DNA of 64,000 bases from Henricia sp. BOLD:AAB3569 (lineage: Eukaryota; Echinodermata; Asteroidea; Spinulosida; Echinasteridae), in contig JBBELK010000365.1 in the NCBI GenBank assembly GCA_037783545.1, positions 557,550-621,549 on the forward strand, written 5' to 3'. Position 1 is the first letter of the stretch, and each line of letters begins with the position of its first letter. The position numbers and the translations under genes are program-made. Positions 20,092 to 30,520 of this stretch are shown in pieces. Below the pieces are notes generated by a model. The model searched no databases. It was not told the DNA's origin and saw only the letters and a program-made list of their open reading frames with translations.

Positions 20092-23000
20092 ATGGCAATG
20101 GCAGACATGCTGGGTGTTAATATATACACATATGATGATGAAAATAAATGGTATATAGTTTCTGGGCATCTGTGTAGTAGTGATGCATTGGCAGATACAG
20201 GTATTTATTTGTATCACAGAGATCGAGTCCATTATGACTTTGTGTTGAGTGTTCAGGATTTGATAGCAAATGAACCAAGTAATTGCACTGAAGAAACTTT
20301 ATTGCAAAGTACTAAAGTGGAAGTGCCGGTCACAAGAATGTCTTGTAAGAGACGTAAACGTCCTAATTTGAGATTGAAACGAAAGTTAGAAAGAGAGAAG
20401 AAAAGAGAAAAATATCAGAAGGCCAAAGATGTAGGAATTAAAGAAGTAAGAGCTAGTTGTGCAAAGTCGAAATATCATTGGGATGAGATACACAGAGCAA
20501 ACAAGGTTAGTACTGCAAAAAATAAGTATCAAGAGAATGCAGGACTCAGGGAAAGAAAGCTTAACAGTACAAAGACCAAATATCACCAGGATAAGAAACA
20601 CAAGGCAAGAAAGATTAGCACTGCAAAGACTAAATATCAGCAGGATGAGAAACACAGGGAAAGAAAGATTAGCACAGCTAAGACTAAATATCAGCAGGAT
20701 GAGAAACACAGGGAAAGAAAGATTAGCACAGCTAAGACTAAATATCAGCAGGATGAGGCACTCGGGGAAAGGATGATTACCACTGCGAAAAATAGGTATG
20801 TTACAGATTCTAAATACAAGATAAAGAAATTGAAGAATGAGAAAAGAAAATATGTTGACGATGTTGTCTATAGGCAAAGAAAAATGAACAGTGCAAAGTC
20901 TAAATATCACAATAATGTAATTTATAGAAACGCTCTCATTAAGTCTATAAAGAGGAAGTATCACAACAGTGTAAATTATAGAAATGGTCTCATTACATCT
21001 ATGAAGAGGAAGTATCACAACAATGTAAATTATAGAAATGCTCTCATTAAATCTATGAAGAGAAAGTACCACAACAATGTAAATTATAGAAATGCTCTCA
21101 TTACATCTATGAAGAGGAAGTACCTCTGTAATCATCTTTATAAGAGGAAGTTGGTAACATTTCAAAAAATGAAGTATCGTTGTGATGTTGATTATCGTAC
21201 TAAAATGAAACAAAGAAATTTAAATCGACAAAAGAAAAAAAAGAAAACATGTCGTATCATGAATAATGTTATGATGAATTGGAGAAGAGAGATTTCAAAC
21301 GGGCCTGAGTATGTGTGTGCCGTTTGTTTGAAACTGTTGTTCAAAAAACAAGTTATCAGATGTAAGAGAGAAAAATACAGCATTAATGATTGCATATCAA
21401 CAATGTATTTATGTAGTTGTTTCTGCAGAGAAAAGTGTACATATGAATGTCTAGCAAGTAAGTGTAGCAGATCTGTTTTATGGATTTGTTATACATGTCA
21501 CAGGAAGTTGCTGCAAAGGAAGACTCCACAAGAAGCTTGTACAAATAATTTAAAAGTGGTAGACATTCCAGAGGAATTGAGTTGTTTGAATGCTTTGGAG
21601 GAGCATCTTATTTCAATAAATTTGCCATTCATGAAGATGATAGCACTACCTAGAGGAGGTCAGAATGCAGTGCACGGTCCAGTTGTGTGTGTACCTTCAA
21701 ATATCACAGAAACAGTGACAACATTACCAAGATGCAGAAATGCGGATCAGTTAGTCAGAGTTAAGCTGAAGAGGAAACTCTCATACAAAGGATATTATCA
21801 GTATCAATTTGTTAACAGACAACATGTTGAAAATGCCTTGTGTTATCTTAAGAAAAATAATCTTTGGTATAAAGATATTGAAATGAATTGTAATTGGACA
21901 GATCCCTTGGAAAATGACAATGAAGATGAAGTTGAGAGTACATCAGGGCAAGAGTCTGAGGAAGAATCAAATGAGAGCGATGAAGAAACAGATGATGATC
22001 GTTTGCGTGGTATGCCTCTTGACACATGTTTACAACCTGTAGATATTGGACAGGAAGTGCTTGATCAATACTTTGATGATGTACTTTGTGTAGCACCTTG
22101 TGAAGGTAATAGCCCAGTCAGAGTGCTGATGGAAGAGGGTAATGAGGCCAAATGCTTTCCAGCATTGTTCCCAACTGGCAAATGCACATATCACGATGAA
22201 CGCAATATGAGGTTGACACTCTCTAGATATTTTCACAACAGGCTAATGCATGTTGATAATAGATTTGCTAGAAATACACAGTACATTTTTTATGCACAAT
22301 ATTTGTCCGAAATTGAAAAGGTGATGTCCAGTGTTTCGATTGCAATGCGTCAGAGCTCTAGTAAGGTGCACTGTCGTAAAAACTTTAATGCAAACATGAT
22401 TAAAGATAGACAGCAACTAAAAAACATTTTGCAGTCAGACAGTGGCTATAAATTTCTGAAGCCAATCAGAGGAACACCCCCATTCTGGCAATCAGCACAA
22501 AGAGATGTTATGGCTATGATAAGGCAGCTTGGAATACCAACGTGGTTTTGCTCATTTTCTGCAGCTGATTTGAGATGGCCTGAGGTCATCAATACAATTT
22601 TGAAACAACAAGGTGATAAACGAAATATTGAAGATTTGGATTGGAATGAGAAGTGTATAGTATTGAGAAGTAACCCTGTAACTGTAGCGCGTATGTTTGA
22701 CAAGAGATTTCACACATTCTTGAAAGATGTAATCATGTCAAAAGCAGAACCTATTGGAAAAGTCAAGGATTATTTCTACAGAGTAGAATTCCAACAAAGA
22801 GGATCTCCACACACACACTGTTTGTTTTGGATTGAGAATGCTCCAAGACAAGGCGTTGATAGTGACAGTGAAGTGATTGAATTCATTTATCAATACATCA
22901 GTTGTAAGTTGCCATCAGTTGAAGAGGATGAGGAGTTGAATGAGATTATCAGTCATGTCCAGCGGCATAGCAAGAAGCATTCTAAATCTTGTAGAAAGAA

Positions 23001-26000
23001 GGGCACTGAGTGTAGGTTCAACTTTCCAAGGCCACCGTCGACCCAGACATTTATTACTGAGCCACAGCCAACTGATCATGCTGATGCTGATGAAAGTACT
23101 GAAAGTGATGATAAAAAGGAACATGACGAAGCTAAGGAGTTATTGAAGTCTGTCTGGAGTGCAATACAGGATGAAAAGAATCAGTATATGTCAACATCAG
23201 AACTATTTGAAAGTATCAACATTACACAGGTTAATTTTGAGAAGGCCAACAATGTTTTGAGTAGGAAATGTAGTATCATTCTTAAGAGAGAACCTCAGGA
23301 TGTATGGGTGAATCAGTACAATCCTGATTTAATAAGATGCTGGAATGCTAATATGGACATACAGTATATCAGTGATCCATATTCGTGCGCTGCCTATGTT
23401 GTCTCATACATGAGTAAGTCTGAACGTGAAATGGGTCACTTATTATCTCAAGCTCAGCGTGAGGTGCAGAAGGGTAATTTAGATGCACGACAAAGTATGA
23501 AGGAGATTGGTAGTGTGTATCTACATAATCGTGAAATATCAGCCCAGGAAGCAGTGTTTCGTGTTTGTAGTCTGAGATTAAAAGAGGGATCAAGGAAAGT
23601 GGAATTTATACCTGTTGGTGAAAACCCGGTTAGAATGAGTTTGCCATTGAGTGTGATTCAGGGCAAATCTGAAGATGATGAAGATATCTTTATGGCTAGT
23701 AAAATTGATCGTTACAAGGCAAGACCGGATATTGATGAATTCCAAAACATGTGTTTGGCAACATTTTGTTCAGAGTATAGAATTATTTACGGTGCAAGTA
23801 CGTTTCCTAAATCAAGATTTTCGCCGGTGTACACACTTAAAAATGGTTTGGGTCACATACAGAAACGTACTAGAACAGATCCAGCAGTCATACGATATCC
23901 TAGATTTTCAGTAAGTCAACATCCAGAAAAATACTACCATATTATGTTACAGTTGTTTCTTCCATATCGTGTAGATGCACAGTTGAAGCCCCCGCAGTTT
24001 GAAACCTATGAACAATTTTATACAAATGGTGCTGTTTGTCTAAATGGTCAGTTGCAAAGTGTGAATGTTGTTGTTCAAAGTAATCGATCAAAATATGAGA
24101 CAAATATTGATGATCTTGAAGCAGCACAAAAGTATGTTGAAAAATTTGGTATGCAGGAAGATGCATGGGCTTTGATTTGTCCAGTATCTGAGCAGGAAAG
24201 AATTGAATGTGAAGCGAACCGTCAGCCAGTAACAGAAGAAGAAAATGAATTTGATATTCCAGATTTACAGCTTGAACACCAGAATGATAAAACATACAAT
24301 ATTGAACCGCATTCAATGAAGATATCAAAGCAAGATGCTATGTGTTTACTGAGATCACTTAATGTGGAACAAAGGAGAGTATTCAACAGAATTCGAGATT
24401 GGTGCTTGCAGAAATTAAACGGCAACATTGTCGAGTCTTTCCATGTATTTGTAACTGGTGGAGCTGGGACGGGAAAAAGTCATTTGATAAAGTCAGTATA
24501 TTACGAAGCGACAAGACTCTTTGCTAGAACACTTCAAAACCCTGACAATGTTTCTGTATTGATAACGGCACCCACTGGAGTTGCTGCTTTTAATATAAAT
24601 GGAAGTACAATTCACAGTGCACTGTCAATCCCCATTGATGCAAGGCTGCCATATATACCTCTTGGTGATGAGAAATTGAATACTCTGAGGAATTCCTTGC
24701 AAGATCTTCAGATTATGATTATTGATGAAATATCCATGGTTGATCATAAAATTCTGTGTTATATCCATGGACGTTTGCGTCAAATCAAACAAACGCGTGA
24801 TCAGAAAATGTTTGGAAATATTAGCATTTTGGCTGTTGGTGATTTTTATCAGTTGCCTCCTGTAAAAGGGAAAGCACTGTATCAAAGATCAGTTACCGTA
24901 GATTTATGGAACGATTACTTTGAGAAAGTTGAATTAAAAGAAATTATGAGACAGAAAGAAGATACACAATTTGCAGAAATGTTAAATAGGCTACGTGTGA
25001 GAACTAAACAAAAAAAGATCCTGGATGAAGATGTTGCAACGCTAAGATCACGAGAAACTGGAGAGGATTGGGATGATGCATTACATATATTTCCTTGTAA
25101 CAAAGAAGTTAATGAATACAATATGAAAACATTGTTTGCAAAGTGCAGTGATTGTACGTCTATTGTAGCAAATGATTTTCAGAGGAATTCTGGTAAATCT
25201 AAAAAGACAATACAAGTGAAAAAGACAAAGAAGTCGCTGCACAGTACATTGCCTGACCTGTTGTGGCTTGGAATCGGTGCAAGAGTAATGCTAACAAAAA
25301 ATATAGATGTATCCGATGGACTTGTTAATGGAGTACTTGGAACTGTGTGTGAAATCATAATGTTGTCCGACAAACCTGAGCCTAAATGTATACAGATTGA
25401 GTTTGATAACAAGAATGTTGGGTCTAAAAGGAAAAAGAAATGTCTGTCATCTGATAAGCTGATCATTGCGATTGAAAAGGAAGAGGAAAATGTGAGTAAA
25501 GAGATAGTTAGACGACAGTTCCCCTTAAAATTAGCATGGGCATGTACAGTTCATAAAGTGCAAGGCTTGACTACACAAAAAGCAGTGGTATGTCTCCAGC
25601 GCACATTTGCAGCTGGTCAAGCATATGTTGCCTTAAGCAGAGTAACGTCACTTAATGGACTTGTGATTCAAGATTTTGATGAAAAATTTGTATATTGTAA
25701 TGGATCAATTGCAGAGTCATTGACAACTATGCAAAATTTCATTGATTCTGAAGTAGATATAAGAAAGCCACTGTCTAATGAAATGGTGATCATGCTCCAC
25801 AATATCCAAGGACTGAAGGAACACTACTTGGATTTAAGTTGTAACAATGATATGATGGGTGCAGATTTCATATGTCTTACAGAAACATGGTTGGATGATA
25901 GAGTACCGCATGATACAGAATTAACTGATTTCAAATCATATCATCAAATCAGAAGTCTTTCGTATGATAATATAAGTAATGTGACAGAGAGATTGAAACA

Positions 26001-26460
26001 ACAATGTCACGGAGGTGTTGCTGTGTATGGTAAAAGAAAGTGGAGTTTGAGCAGGCTAGACATTGGTGTGCAGAATTTGGAGTATATTGCATTGCAAGTG
26101 ATCTGTGAACTATCATACTCTGTGGTGATAATTTATCGCCCACCATCGTACTATGTAAATGAATTCATTGTTAATATGAAGTTTCTGCTGAACGAACTTC
26201 ACAAAGTATCTAATAAATGTATCGTAATGGGTGATTTCAATGAAGACATTTTGAAGCATTCTTCACAGATTGAAAAATTAATGCACAGTCATGGGTACAG
26301 ACAGTGTGTCACAGAACCAACAACAGAGAATGGGACACTGATTGATCATGTATATGTTAGAAATATGGGCTCTCTGGATGTGGTTGTGAATGTTGTTCCT
26401 ACATACTACAGTTATCATGAAGCTGTACGTATTGCAATCGGCAGAAATCATGTTTCGTAA
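20092..26460 (+). CDS. Helentron Rep-helicase-endonuclease (copy A, after the nonsense codon)
   Basis: This 2122-codon frame continues that at 16885-20088, one codon after its stop. Residues 1-60 complete the OTU fold (H47 in VHYDFV). About 120-370 are 18-residue basic repeats (KTKYQQDEKHRERKIS; KRKYHNNVNYRNALITSM). About 395-470 are Cys-rich and 480-600 DUF6570-like. An acidic stretch (615-650) follows. The HUH Rep domain has PHTHCLFW (H907, H909) and paired tyrosines Y1102 and Y1106 (YVVSYMSK). The PIF1 helicase has Walker A GGAGTGKS (K1462), Walker B IIDE (D1545, E1546), GDFYQLPP and 'QAYVALSRV'. The C-terminal EEP nuclease has LTETW (E1931), GDFN (D2048), LIDH (D2085) and H2109. The usual Asp before that last His is replaced: the motif is S-Y-H, not S-D-H. 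Together these give cleavage, strand transfer and unwinding functions for rolling-circle transposition. Confidence 0.9.
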   Translation: MAMADMLGVNIYTYDDENKWYIVSGHLCSSDALADTGIYLYHRDRVHYDFVLSVQDLIANEPSNCTEETLLQSTKVEVPVTRMSCKRRKRPNLRLKRKLEREKKREKYQKAKDVGIKEVRASCAKSKYHWDEIHRANKVSTAKNKYQENAGLRERKLNSTKTKYHQDKKHKARKISTAKTKYQQDEKHRERKISTAKTKYQQDEKHRERKISTAKTKYQQDEALGERMITTAKNRYVTDSKYKIKKLKNEKRKYVDDVVYRQRKMNSAKSKYHNNVIYRNALIKSIKRKYHNSVNYRNGLITSMKRKYHNNVNYRNALIKSMKRKYHNNVNYRNALITSMKRKYLCNHLYKRKLVTFQKMKYRCDVDYRTKMKQRNLNRQKKKKKTCRIMNNVMMNWRREISNGPEYVCAVCLKLLFKKQVIRCKREKYSINDCISTMYLCSCFCREKCTYECLASKCSRSVLWICYTCHRKLLQRKTPQEACTNNLKVVDIPEELSCLNALEEHLISINLPFMKMIALPRGGQNAVHGPVVCVPSNITETVTTLPRCRNADQLVRVKLKRKLSYKGYYQYQFVNRQHVENALCYLKKNNLWYKDIEMNCNWTDPLENDNEDEVESTSGQESEEESNESDEETDDDRLRGMPLDTCLQPVDIGQEVLDQYFDDVLCVAPCEGNSPVRVLMEEGNEAKCFPALFPTGKCTYHDERNMRLTLSRYFHNRLMHVDNRFARNTQYIFYAQYLSEIEKVMSSVSIAMRQSSSKVHCRKNFNANMIKDRQQLKNILQSDSGYKFLKPIRGTPPFWQSAQRDVMAMIRQLGIPTWFCSFSAADLRWPEVINTILKQQGDKRNIEDLDWNEKCIVLRSNPVTVARMFDKRFHTFLKDVIMSKAEPIGKVKDYFYRVEFQQRGSPHTHCLFWIENAPRQGVDSDSEVIEFIYQYISCKLPSVEEDEELNEIISHVQRHSKKHSKSCRKKGTECRFNFPRPPSTQTFITEPQPTDHADADESTESDDKKEHDEAKELLKSVWSAIQDEKNQYMSTSELFESINITQVNFEKANNVLSRKCSIILKREPQDVWVNQYNPDLIRCWNANMDIQYISDPYSCAAYVVSYMSKSEREMGHLLSQAQREVQKGNLDARQSMKEIGSVYLHNREISAQEAVFRVCSLRLKEGSRKVEFIPVGENPVRMSLPLSVIQGKSEDDEDIFMASKIDRYKARPDIDEFQNMCLATFCSEYRIIYGASTFPKSRFSPVYTLKNGLGHIQKRTRTDPAVIRYPRFSVSQHPEKYYHIMLQLFLPYRVDAQLKPPQFETYEQFYTNGAVCLNGQLQSVNVVVQSNRSKYETNIDDLEAAQKYVEKFGMQEDAWALICPVSEQERIECEANRQPVTEEENEFDIPDLQLEHQNDKTYNIEPHSMKISKQDAMCLLRSLNVEQRRVFNRIRDWCLQKLNGNIVESFHVFVTGGAGTGKSHLIKSVYYEATRLFARTLQNPDNVSVLITAPTGVAAFNINGSTIHSALSIPIDARLPYIPLGDEKLNTLRNSLQDLQIMIIDEISMVDHKILCYIHGRLRQIKQTRDQKMFGNISILAVGDFYQLPPVKGKALYQRSVTVDLWNDYFEKVELKEIMRQKEDTQFAEMLNRLRVRTKQKKILDEDVATLRSRETGEDWDDALHIFPCNKEVNEYNMKTLFAKCSDCTSIVANDFQRNSGKSKKTIQVKKTKKSLHSTLPDLLWLGIGARVMLTKNIDVSDGLVNGVLGTVCEIIMLSDKPEPKCIQIEFDNKNVGSKRKKKCLSSDKLIIAIEKEEENVSKEIVRRQFPLKLAWACTVHKVQGLTTQKAVVCLQRTFAAGQAYVALSRVTSLNGLVIQDFDEKFVYCNGSIAESLTTMQNFIDSEVDIRKPLSNEMVIMLHNIQGLKEHYLDLSCNNDMMGADFICLTETWLDDRVPHDTELTDFKSYHQIRSLSYDNISNVTERLKQQCHGGVAVYGKRKWSLSRLDIGVQNLEYIALQVICELSYSVVIIYRPPSYYVNEFIVNMKFLLNELHKVSNKCIVMGDFNEDILKHSSQIEKLMHSHGYRQCVTEPTTENGTLIDHVYVRNMGSLDVVVNVVPTYYSYHEAVRIAIGRNHVS
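20440..21190 (+). repeat. Coding tandem repeats of a basic Lys/Tyr module (copy A)
   Basis: Two kinds of degenerate unit of about 54 bp (18 residues) run head to tail: one with 'TKYQQDEKHRERKIST', then one with 'KRKYHNNVNYRNALI'. Copy A has about four more of the first kind than copy B, which explains most of the length difference between the two proteins (about 75 residues). The segment is probably helical and nucleic-acid binding, by composition only. Confidence 0.75.
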
Positions 26461-27535
26461 CAATATTTTCTCCAAATATCTCAATATAATTTTGATAAAC
26501 AAGTTTGAATGTTTGCCTAATTAAATTGCCTATGTAATTATTTAATATAAAGGTACAGTGCACATAAACATACCAGTGGGCATGTTAATTACGCTAAATG
26601 CACCCGACTATTGTCTGAAATTAATGACATAATGCATGTATACGTGATTGAAAGTGTCATTTAACGTAATTATTTTTAATTAACAGGTGCTATTTGGTTT
26701 CTCCAGTTATGAACACATGTATTTTTGTCATTTCTGCATAGCACACTTGTTTTATTCACAATTGCATATGTTTGACAATAAGTGACTTTTAAAAGTAAGT
26801 TTTAACTCAAAGCAAGTCACCAGTCTACAATGAAGAAATCATGAATTAGATCATTTATTATGCATAGGAAACGTGTTGTAACGTTTATGTATGCTCAGTG
26901 ATAGTTAATTGTTATTTTATGTATGCTCAGTGATAGTTAATTGTTATTTTAGGTGAGCGGAACTTGTCAAAGCTTATCTGACGATCATGATCTACACACA
27001 TTAAAAATATTCAGTGCACTAAACAGGAGAAACTAATGCATGGGTGGGGTAAGTGCAGTGTGGAATAAATACAAATGGAACAAAAAAGCATCACTTTTGT
27101 ATGCAATCAAATAACTATAGTACTGAAGGCCAAGGCAAGCATATCCACATGTATCATTTGGACACTATGCAGTTAAATTATACACTAAATAAATCACTTC
27201 TAATTGAAAATGTGGGAATTTTATTAATTTTAAATAAAATCATGCATATGTAATATAAATTGAAGTACATATACCATCATAAGTAGTGCAGTTTAAAGGA
27301 ATTTATTATAAATAGTATTGAGTAATTCATTTCTTATGTTTTAGTTCATGCTATTGTATTCCTCGTAGAAAATGTGCAAAGAATCACTATTTCCTTCAAA
27401 TATAATTAAGTAAAAATTAAGACTATTTGAGGCATGTTAGATTCTTTTGATAAAACAAGCATATTATACAGCAATAGCATTTTGCATAATTGTCGGAAGT
27501 CGGAACTGAACAATTATTTTTGTTTCAATTTGCAA
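26461..27535. other. Helentron 3' non-coding region, proximal part (copy A)
   Basis: Alignable to 54516-55424 of copy B with small indels. A direct repeat of about 40 bp occurs here ('tatgctcagtgatagttaat' twice, near 26888 and 26928). No ORF of note. Confidence 0.6.
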
Positions 27536-27745
27536 ATTTATTTGCCGGCATGGCCAAGTACGTTGACTCCCAACAATTGGGTGAGAACTTGGTGTTGTGG
27601 AGACAACACCTGGTCATGGTACATGTACATGTACTTGTGCCCTTGAGCAAGGCACTGAACTGCAATTGCTCCATCCTTCGGAAGGGATGTAAAGCTGTTG
27701 GTCCAGTGTGTTGTATAATGCACTTAAAATATCCCAGAGCACTCT
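27536..27745 (+). mobile_element. SINE nested in Helentron copy A
   Basis: The segment carries 'gcccttgagcaaggcactga', 'ccatccttcggaagggatgt' and 'aaagctgttggtcc'. This body organisation is typical of tRNA-derived SINEs in marine invertebrates. It is also present in copy B (about 55424-55590, with a small internal deletion), so it inserted before the two copies separated. Confidence 0.6.
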
Positions 27746-27796
27746 TTTATTAAGAGCTATGGGATTTTCCGGTGCCTCTGTCAGTTTTATGACATA

Positions 27797-28375
27797 TTGC
27801 ATGTTGTGGGCATGCTGAGTGCTGATACAAGTGTCCAAATGACTCGCAGTCAGTTATTGCTTGTGAATGCATCACGCCGGTTGTGGGCTAGATTTCAAGC
27901 AACTGGTGGGGTTGCTGGCAGATGGAAGGGCAACCCAACCTCATGTTACGACAGGATGCCAAGACGAAAACACCATGCGGACACTAATATCTGAACTTTA
28001 CAGCTTGAACAGTGATAGGTCAGTGTGCAGCAGTCCAAAAAAGCCCACTGACTTTGTCGTTGATGACAATTGTACTTGATAGCGATACCAGAATGTCGTT
28101 GCAGAACCTGCTTTAAGGCTTATTCTCAATCAGTCTCTTAATGCACATTCCCACACAGCCAGAAAAGTGATGCAGTACGTCTAGTGCCATGAGATTCAGA
28201 GTCTACCCTGGCATATTTTCAGTCTGAACCACAATCAAATCAAGCACACATTGAATGAACTGGAGCAGCAAGTTCATTGTGGTTGCTACAAGTTCAGTTA
28301 TGGAAACTGGTAGACTCATTCAGCGATGCATCTCGGCAGGCACTGCATCAGCAGGAGTCACACACATTAATGGTA
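27797..28375 (+). pseudogene. Tc1-like transposase relic (copy A)
   Basis: Translated fragments in shifting frames resemble a Tc1/mariner-family transposase. The N-terminal HTH-like part reads 'RRLWARFQATGGVAGRWKG' and 'HVTTGCQDENTMRTL'. A C-terminal part reads QIKHTLNELEQQVH, in the place of the usual PIEHxWDELxRRV. A terminal stretch 'RLIQRCISAGTASAGVTHIN' follows. The central catalytic region is not recognisable and there are multiple frameshifts and stops. The same relic lies in copy B (about 55648-56225). It is old, nested and inactive. Confidence 0.55.
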
Positions 28376-28690
28376 TGGTACACACTAATGCCACCTTCCT
28401 TGCTTTTATGTGGAAAAATGCACTGAACTGTAAAATGCTGATTTTGTTTTGTTCTTGTTTTACTAGCCACAGAGGCCATTGCCTCTGTTAGCCTGGTTTC
28501 GGCATCCTTTTTTAATTCTTCCAGACTTTTTGATTTTCCACCGAAAGTGCTCTTTATAAATACAAAAATGGCAGTGCCCTTTGAGTGAGGAAATTCCTAC
28601 CCTGTTTTCATCATCACAGATGTGCTATGTGAACCCAATCAAACAGATGACCAATTTAAAAAAGAAAAATTGCTCATATGGCAGCTACTG

Positions 28691-28956
28691 ACCTTTATCA
28701 CAGTGTGGCAATCCTTGCCTTTCTCCTATTAAAATGAATGTAACCAAAGCAAGGCCTGCAGAAAAAGAAATAGTTTGGTCTTGTGTTGAAAATCTTCATT
28801 GTGTGCATCACAATGACATACGCGCAGCGCAATGAAAAAAACGCGCAGCGCAAACAGAGATTCTCTCAAAACGACAACGTATAAGTTTGCAGCACTAATT
28901 ATGCCTGACACATACTATGCAAAACAAGACAAAGATGGACGCATCATGATAAAGGT
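28691..28956. mobile_element. MITE nested in Helentron copy A
   Basis: The ends 'acctttatcacagtg' and 'catcatgataaaggt' are imperfect inverted repeats. The body matches the intact 279-bp MITE at 36963-37241 ('gtgttgaaaatcttcattgtgtgca', in two overlapping stretches). It is also present in copy B (56567-56846). Confidence 0.75.
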
Positions 28957-29551
28957 CAATTATACTATTAACATTGTGTTGGCATTGCAAAATGAATATT
29001 AGCTGTATAGCATCCTTATCATAGTCAAGCTGCGTGACAATACTTATTATCAACACCATACAGGCACCTATCATCATGAAGCACGCCATCTTCATCATAG
29101 ATCAGGTCTCTGGTACCGTTGTCACCATATTCATCAAGGCAACCTTCCACTATGGTCATCGTCATCCATGCTCTTTTATAACAACCAGATCTCCTGGGAT
29201 CACCGCATTCTGTTGTAGGAAGCTTCTTGTAAGGGGCCTGTTTGAACAAGTTATGTGCACTGTATGTTCAATTGTTAGACCATTCTTTTTAAGACCAAAT
29301 TTATGTGAACATTACATGTATGTCCTTAAAGAGTTGCAAGGGAAGAAACTCTTTGTCAGGAAAACCATCAGCGACATTCTATTAAGTGTTTACACCGTGT
29401 ATTAATGATATACAGTCCGTGGATCAGAAATTGATTTAGACTTGCGTCGGGGAAATTTGAATGGTAAGTAAGGTTGTTTTTGCCCTTACCCGACGTAATT
29501 ATTAACACTATACTCGATGCTTTCCCGAGACACTATGAAAAACTTCATATC
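28957..29551. other. Helentron 3' cargo with a minus-strand open stretch
   Basis: Alignable with copy B (56847-57452). A 74-codon minus-strand frame (29025-29249) has plausible protein composition ('EYGDNGTRDLIYDEDGV') but is frameshifted in copy B and matches no family I recognise. It could be a captured exon fragment. Confidence 0.35.
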
Positions 29552-29624
29552 GTGCTCGGGTGGGACTCGAACCCACGACCTCCTGCATACAAGGCAGACG
29601 TCTTAACCACTCGACCACCGAGCT
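29552..29624 (-). tRNA. tRNA-Thr(TGU)-like sequence (copy A)
   Basis: The 73-nt minus-strand sequence folds as a tRNA. The acceptor begins 'agctcgg'. The D arm is gtc/gac with loop 'gagtggttaa'. The anticodon stem is tctgc/gcagg with loop 'cttgtat' (anticodon TGT). The T arm is gtggg-ttcgagt-cccac, followed by the acceptor 3' half 'ccgagca'. The first acceptor pair is A-A, so 6 of 7 pairs form. No CCA is encoded, as expected in eukaryotes. Because it lies inside a transposon in both copies and is followed by shared sequence, it may be a SINE head or tRNA pseudogene rather than a working gene. Confidence 0.6.
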
Positions 29625-30224
29625 AGCCAGTGATTCGAGCCGGCCATTCAACACAAATTTTTCGAACCCTATACAGTACATGTACTTATTTTTAATTTAT
29701 GTACTGCAATGTATTGTAAAATAAGTGAGTTGACGAAAATTTATTATTTGTTTCTGATCGTTAGTTGTCTAATTTTTAATTTTTTTTTTTTGGCTTGGTT
29801 TTTTTAAATTTTAAATATTGTATGTAGTGCTATTAAAGAAGTAATTGGAAAATGAAAATTATCCTCAAACACAATACAAAAAGCACCTACTAGATGGTTA
29901 ACAGCACCAGTAGTGAAAACTGTACAGATTTTATTTTAAGCAAATATGTAGAAATAAAATGTGTAGACGAAGCACACATGAGTGTGACGTCACTTACCGT
30001 GTTAACTGGGTCTCAACATTCGCTGGTTATCTGAAAAGTCCATCGCTAGCACACAGGGAAACAGTTTACTGGTTTTAGTGTACACCCAGTAAATAATGCT
30101 GTTTTCAGATTGTATTTACTTTCCTTTCCATCACGTACATGTATGACAAAAATAACAAGCTATGTTACAGTTCGTTTGTGAACCCACAATGTCCATAGCT
30201 GCAGTGCCATGGCACTAGCGATAC
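29625..30224. other. Helentron 3' cargo, segment largely missing from copy B
   Basis: About 29640-29995 has no counterpart in copy B, which passes directly from 'gctagccggtgat' to 'cgtgttaactgagtc'. The stretch 29985-30071 ('attcgctggttatctg' ... 'cagggaaacagttt') recurs in inverse orientation at 32938-33025. Confidence 0.55.
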
Positions 30225-30520
30225 AGTGAATCATATTCAAGATCTTGGTTAGTTCTCAAGGTTGTGAATTTGAATGCTGATCCAGTCTGTCCATAGAATA
30301 CAATTTATTTGTATGGTACTGTGTACTGGGTACTCTGAAATGGCTACGTGAGAATTTCATATTGATGTTTGTTTGTGTTAATGGAGGTAGGAGTGAGCCA
30401 CAATCCATAATCTCCTCTGTATTGACTCATTGGCTGAAGTGTTATGGCAGAGCGATCTAGTGAATCATATTCAAGGCCTTGGTTAGTTGTCAAGGTTGTG
30501 AATTTGAATCTTGGTCCGGT
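30225..30520 (+). repeat. 134-bp repeat, two units (copy A)
   Basis: The unit beginning 'agtgaatcatattcaag' starts at 30225 and 30459. The spacing (234) exceeds the 134-bp period seen in copy B, with about 100 bp of extra sequence between the two. Confidence 0.7.

Noticed and set aside
20386-21213. 275-codon minus-strand ORF inside the Helentron
   Set aside because: Antisense shadow of the Lys/Tyr repeat region; it disappears in part in copy B (48954-49268).
29025-29249. Minus-strand gene fragment in Helentron cargo
   Set aside because: The frame is broken in copy B and no family is recognisable, so coding is not supported.
29552-29624. Functional host tRNA-Thr gene
   Set aside because: It lies inside a mobile element in both copies and has an A-A mismatch in the first acceptor pair, so I keep it only as tRNA-like.
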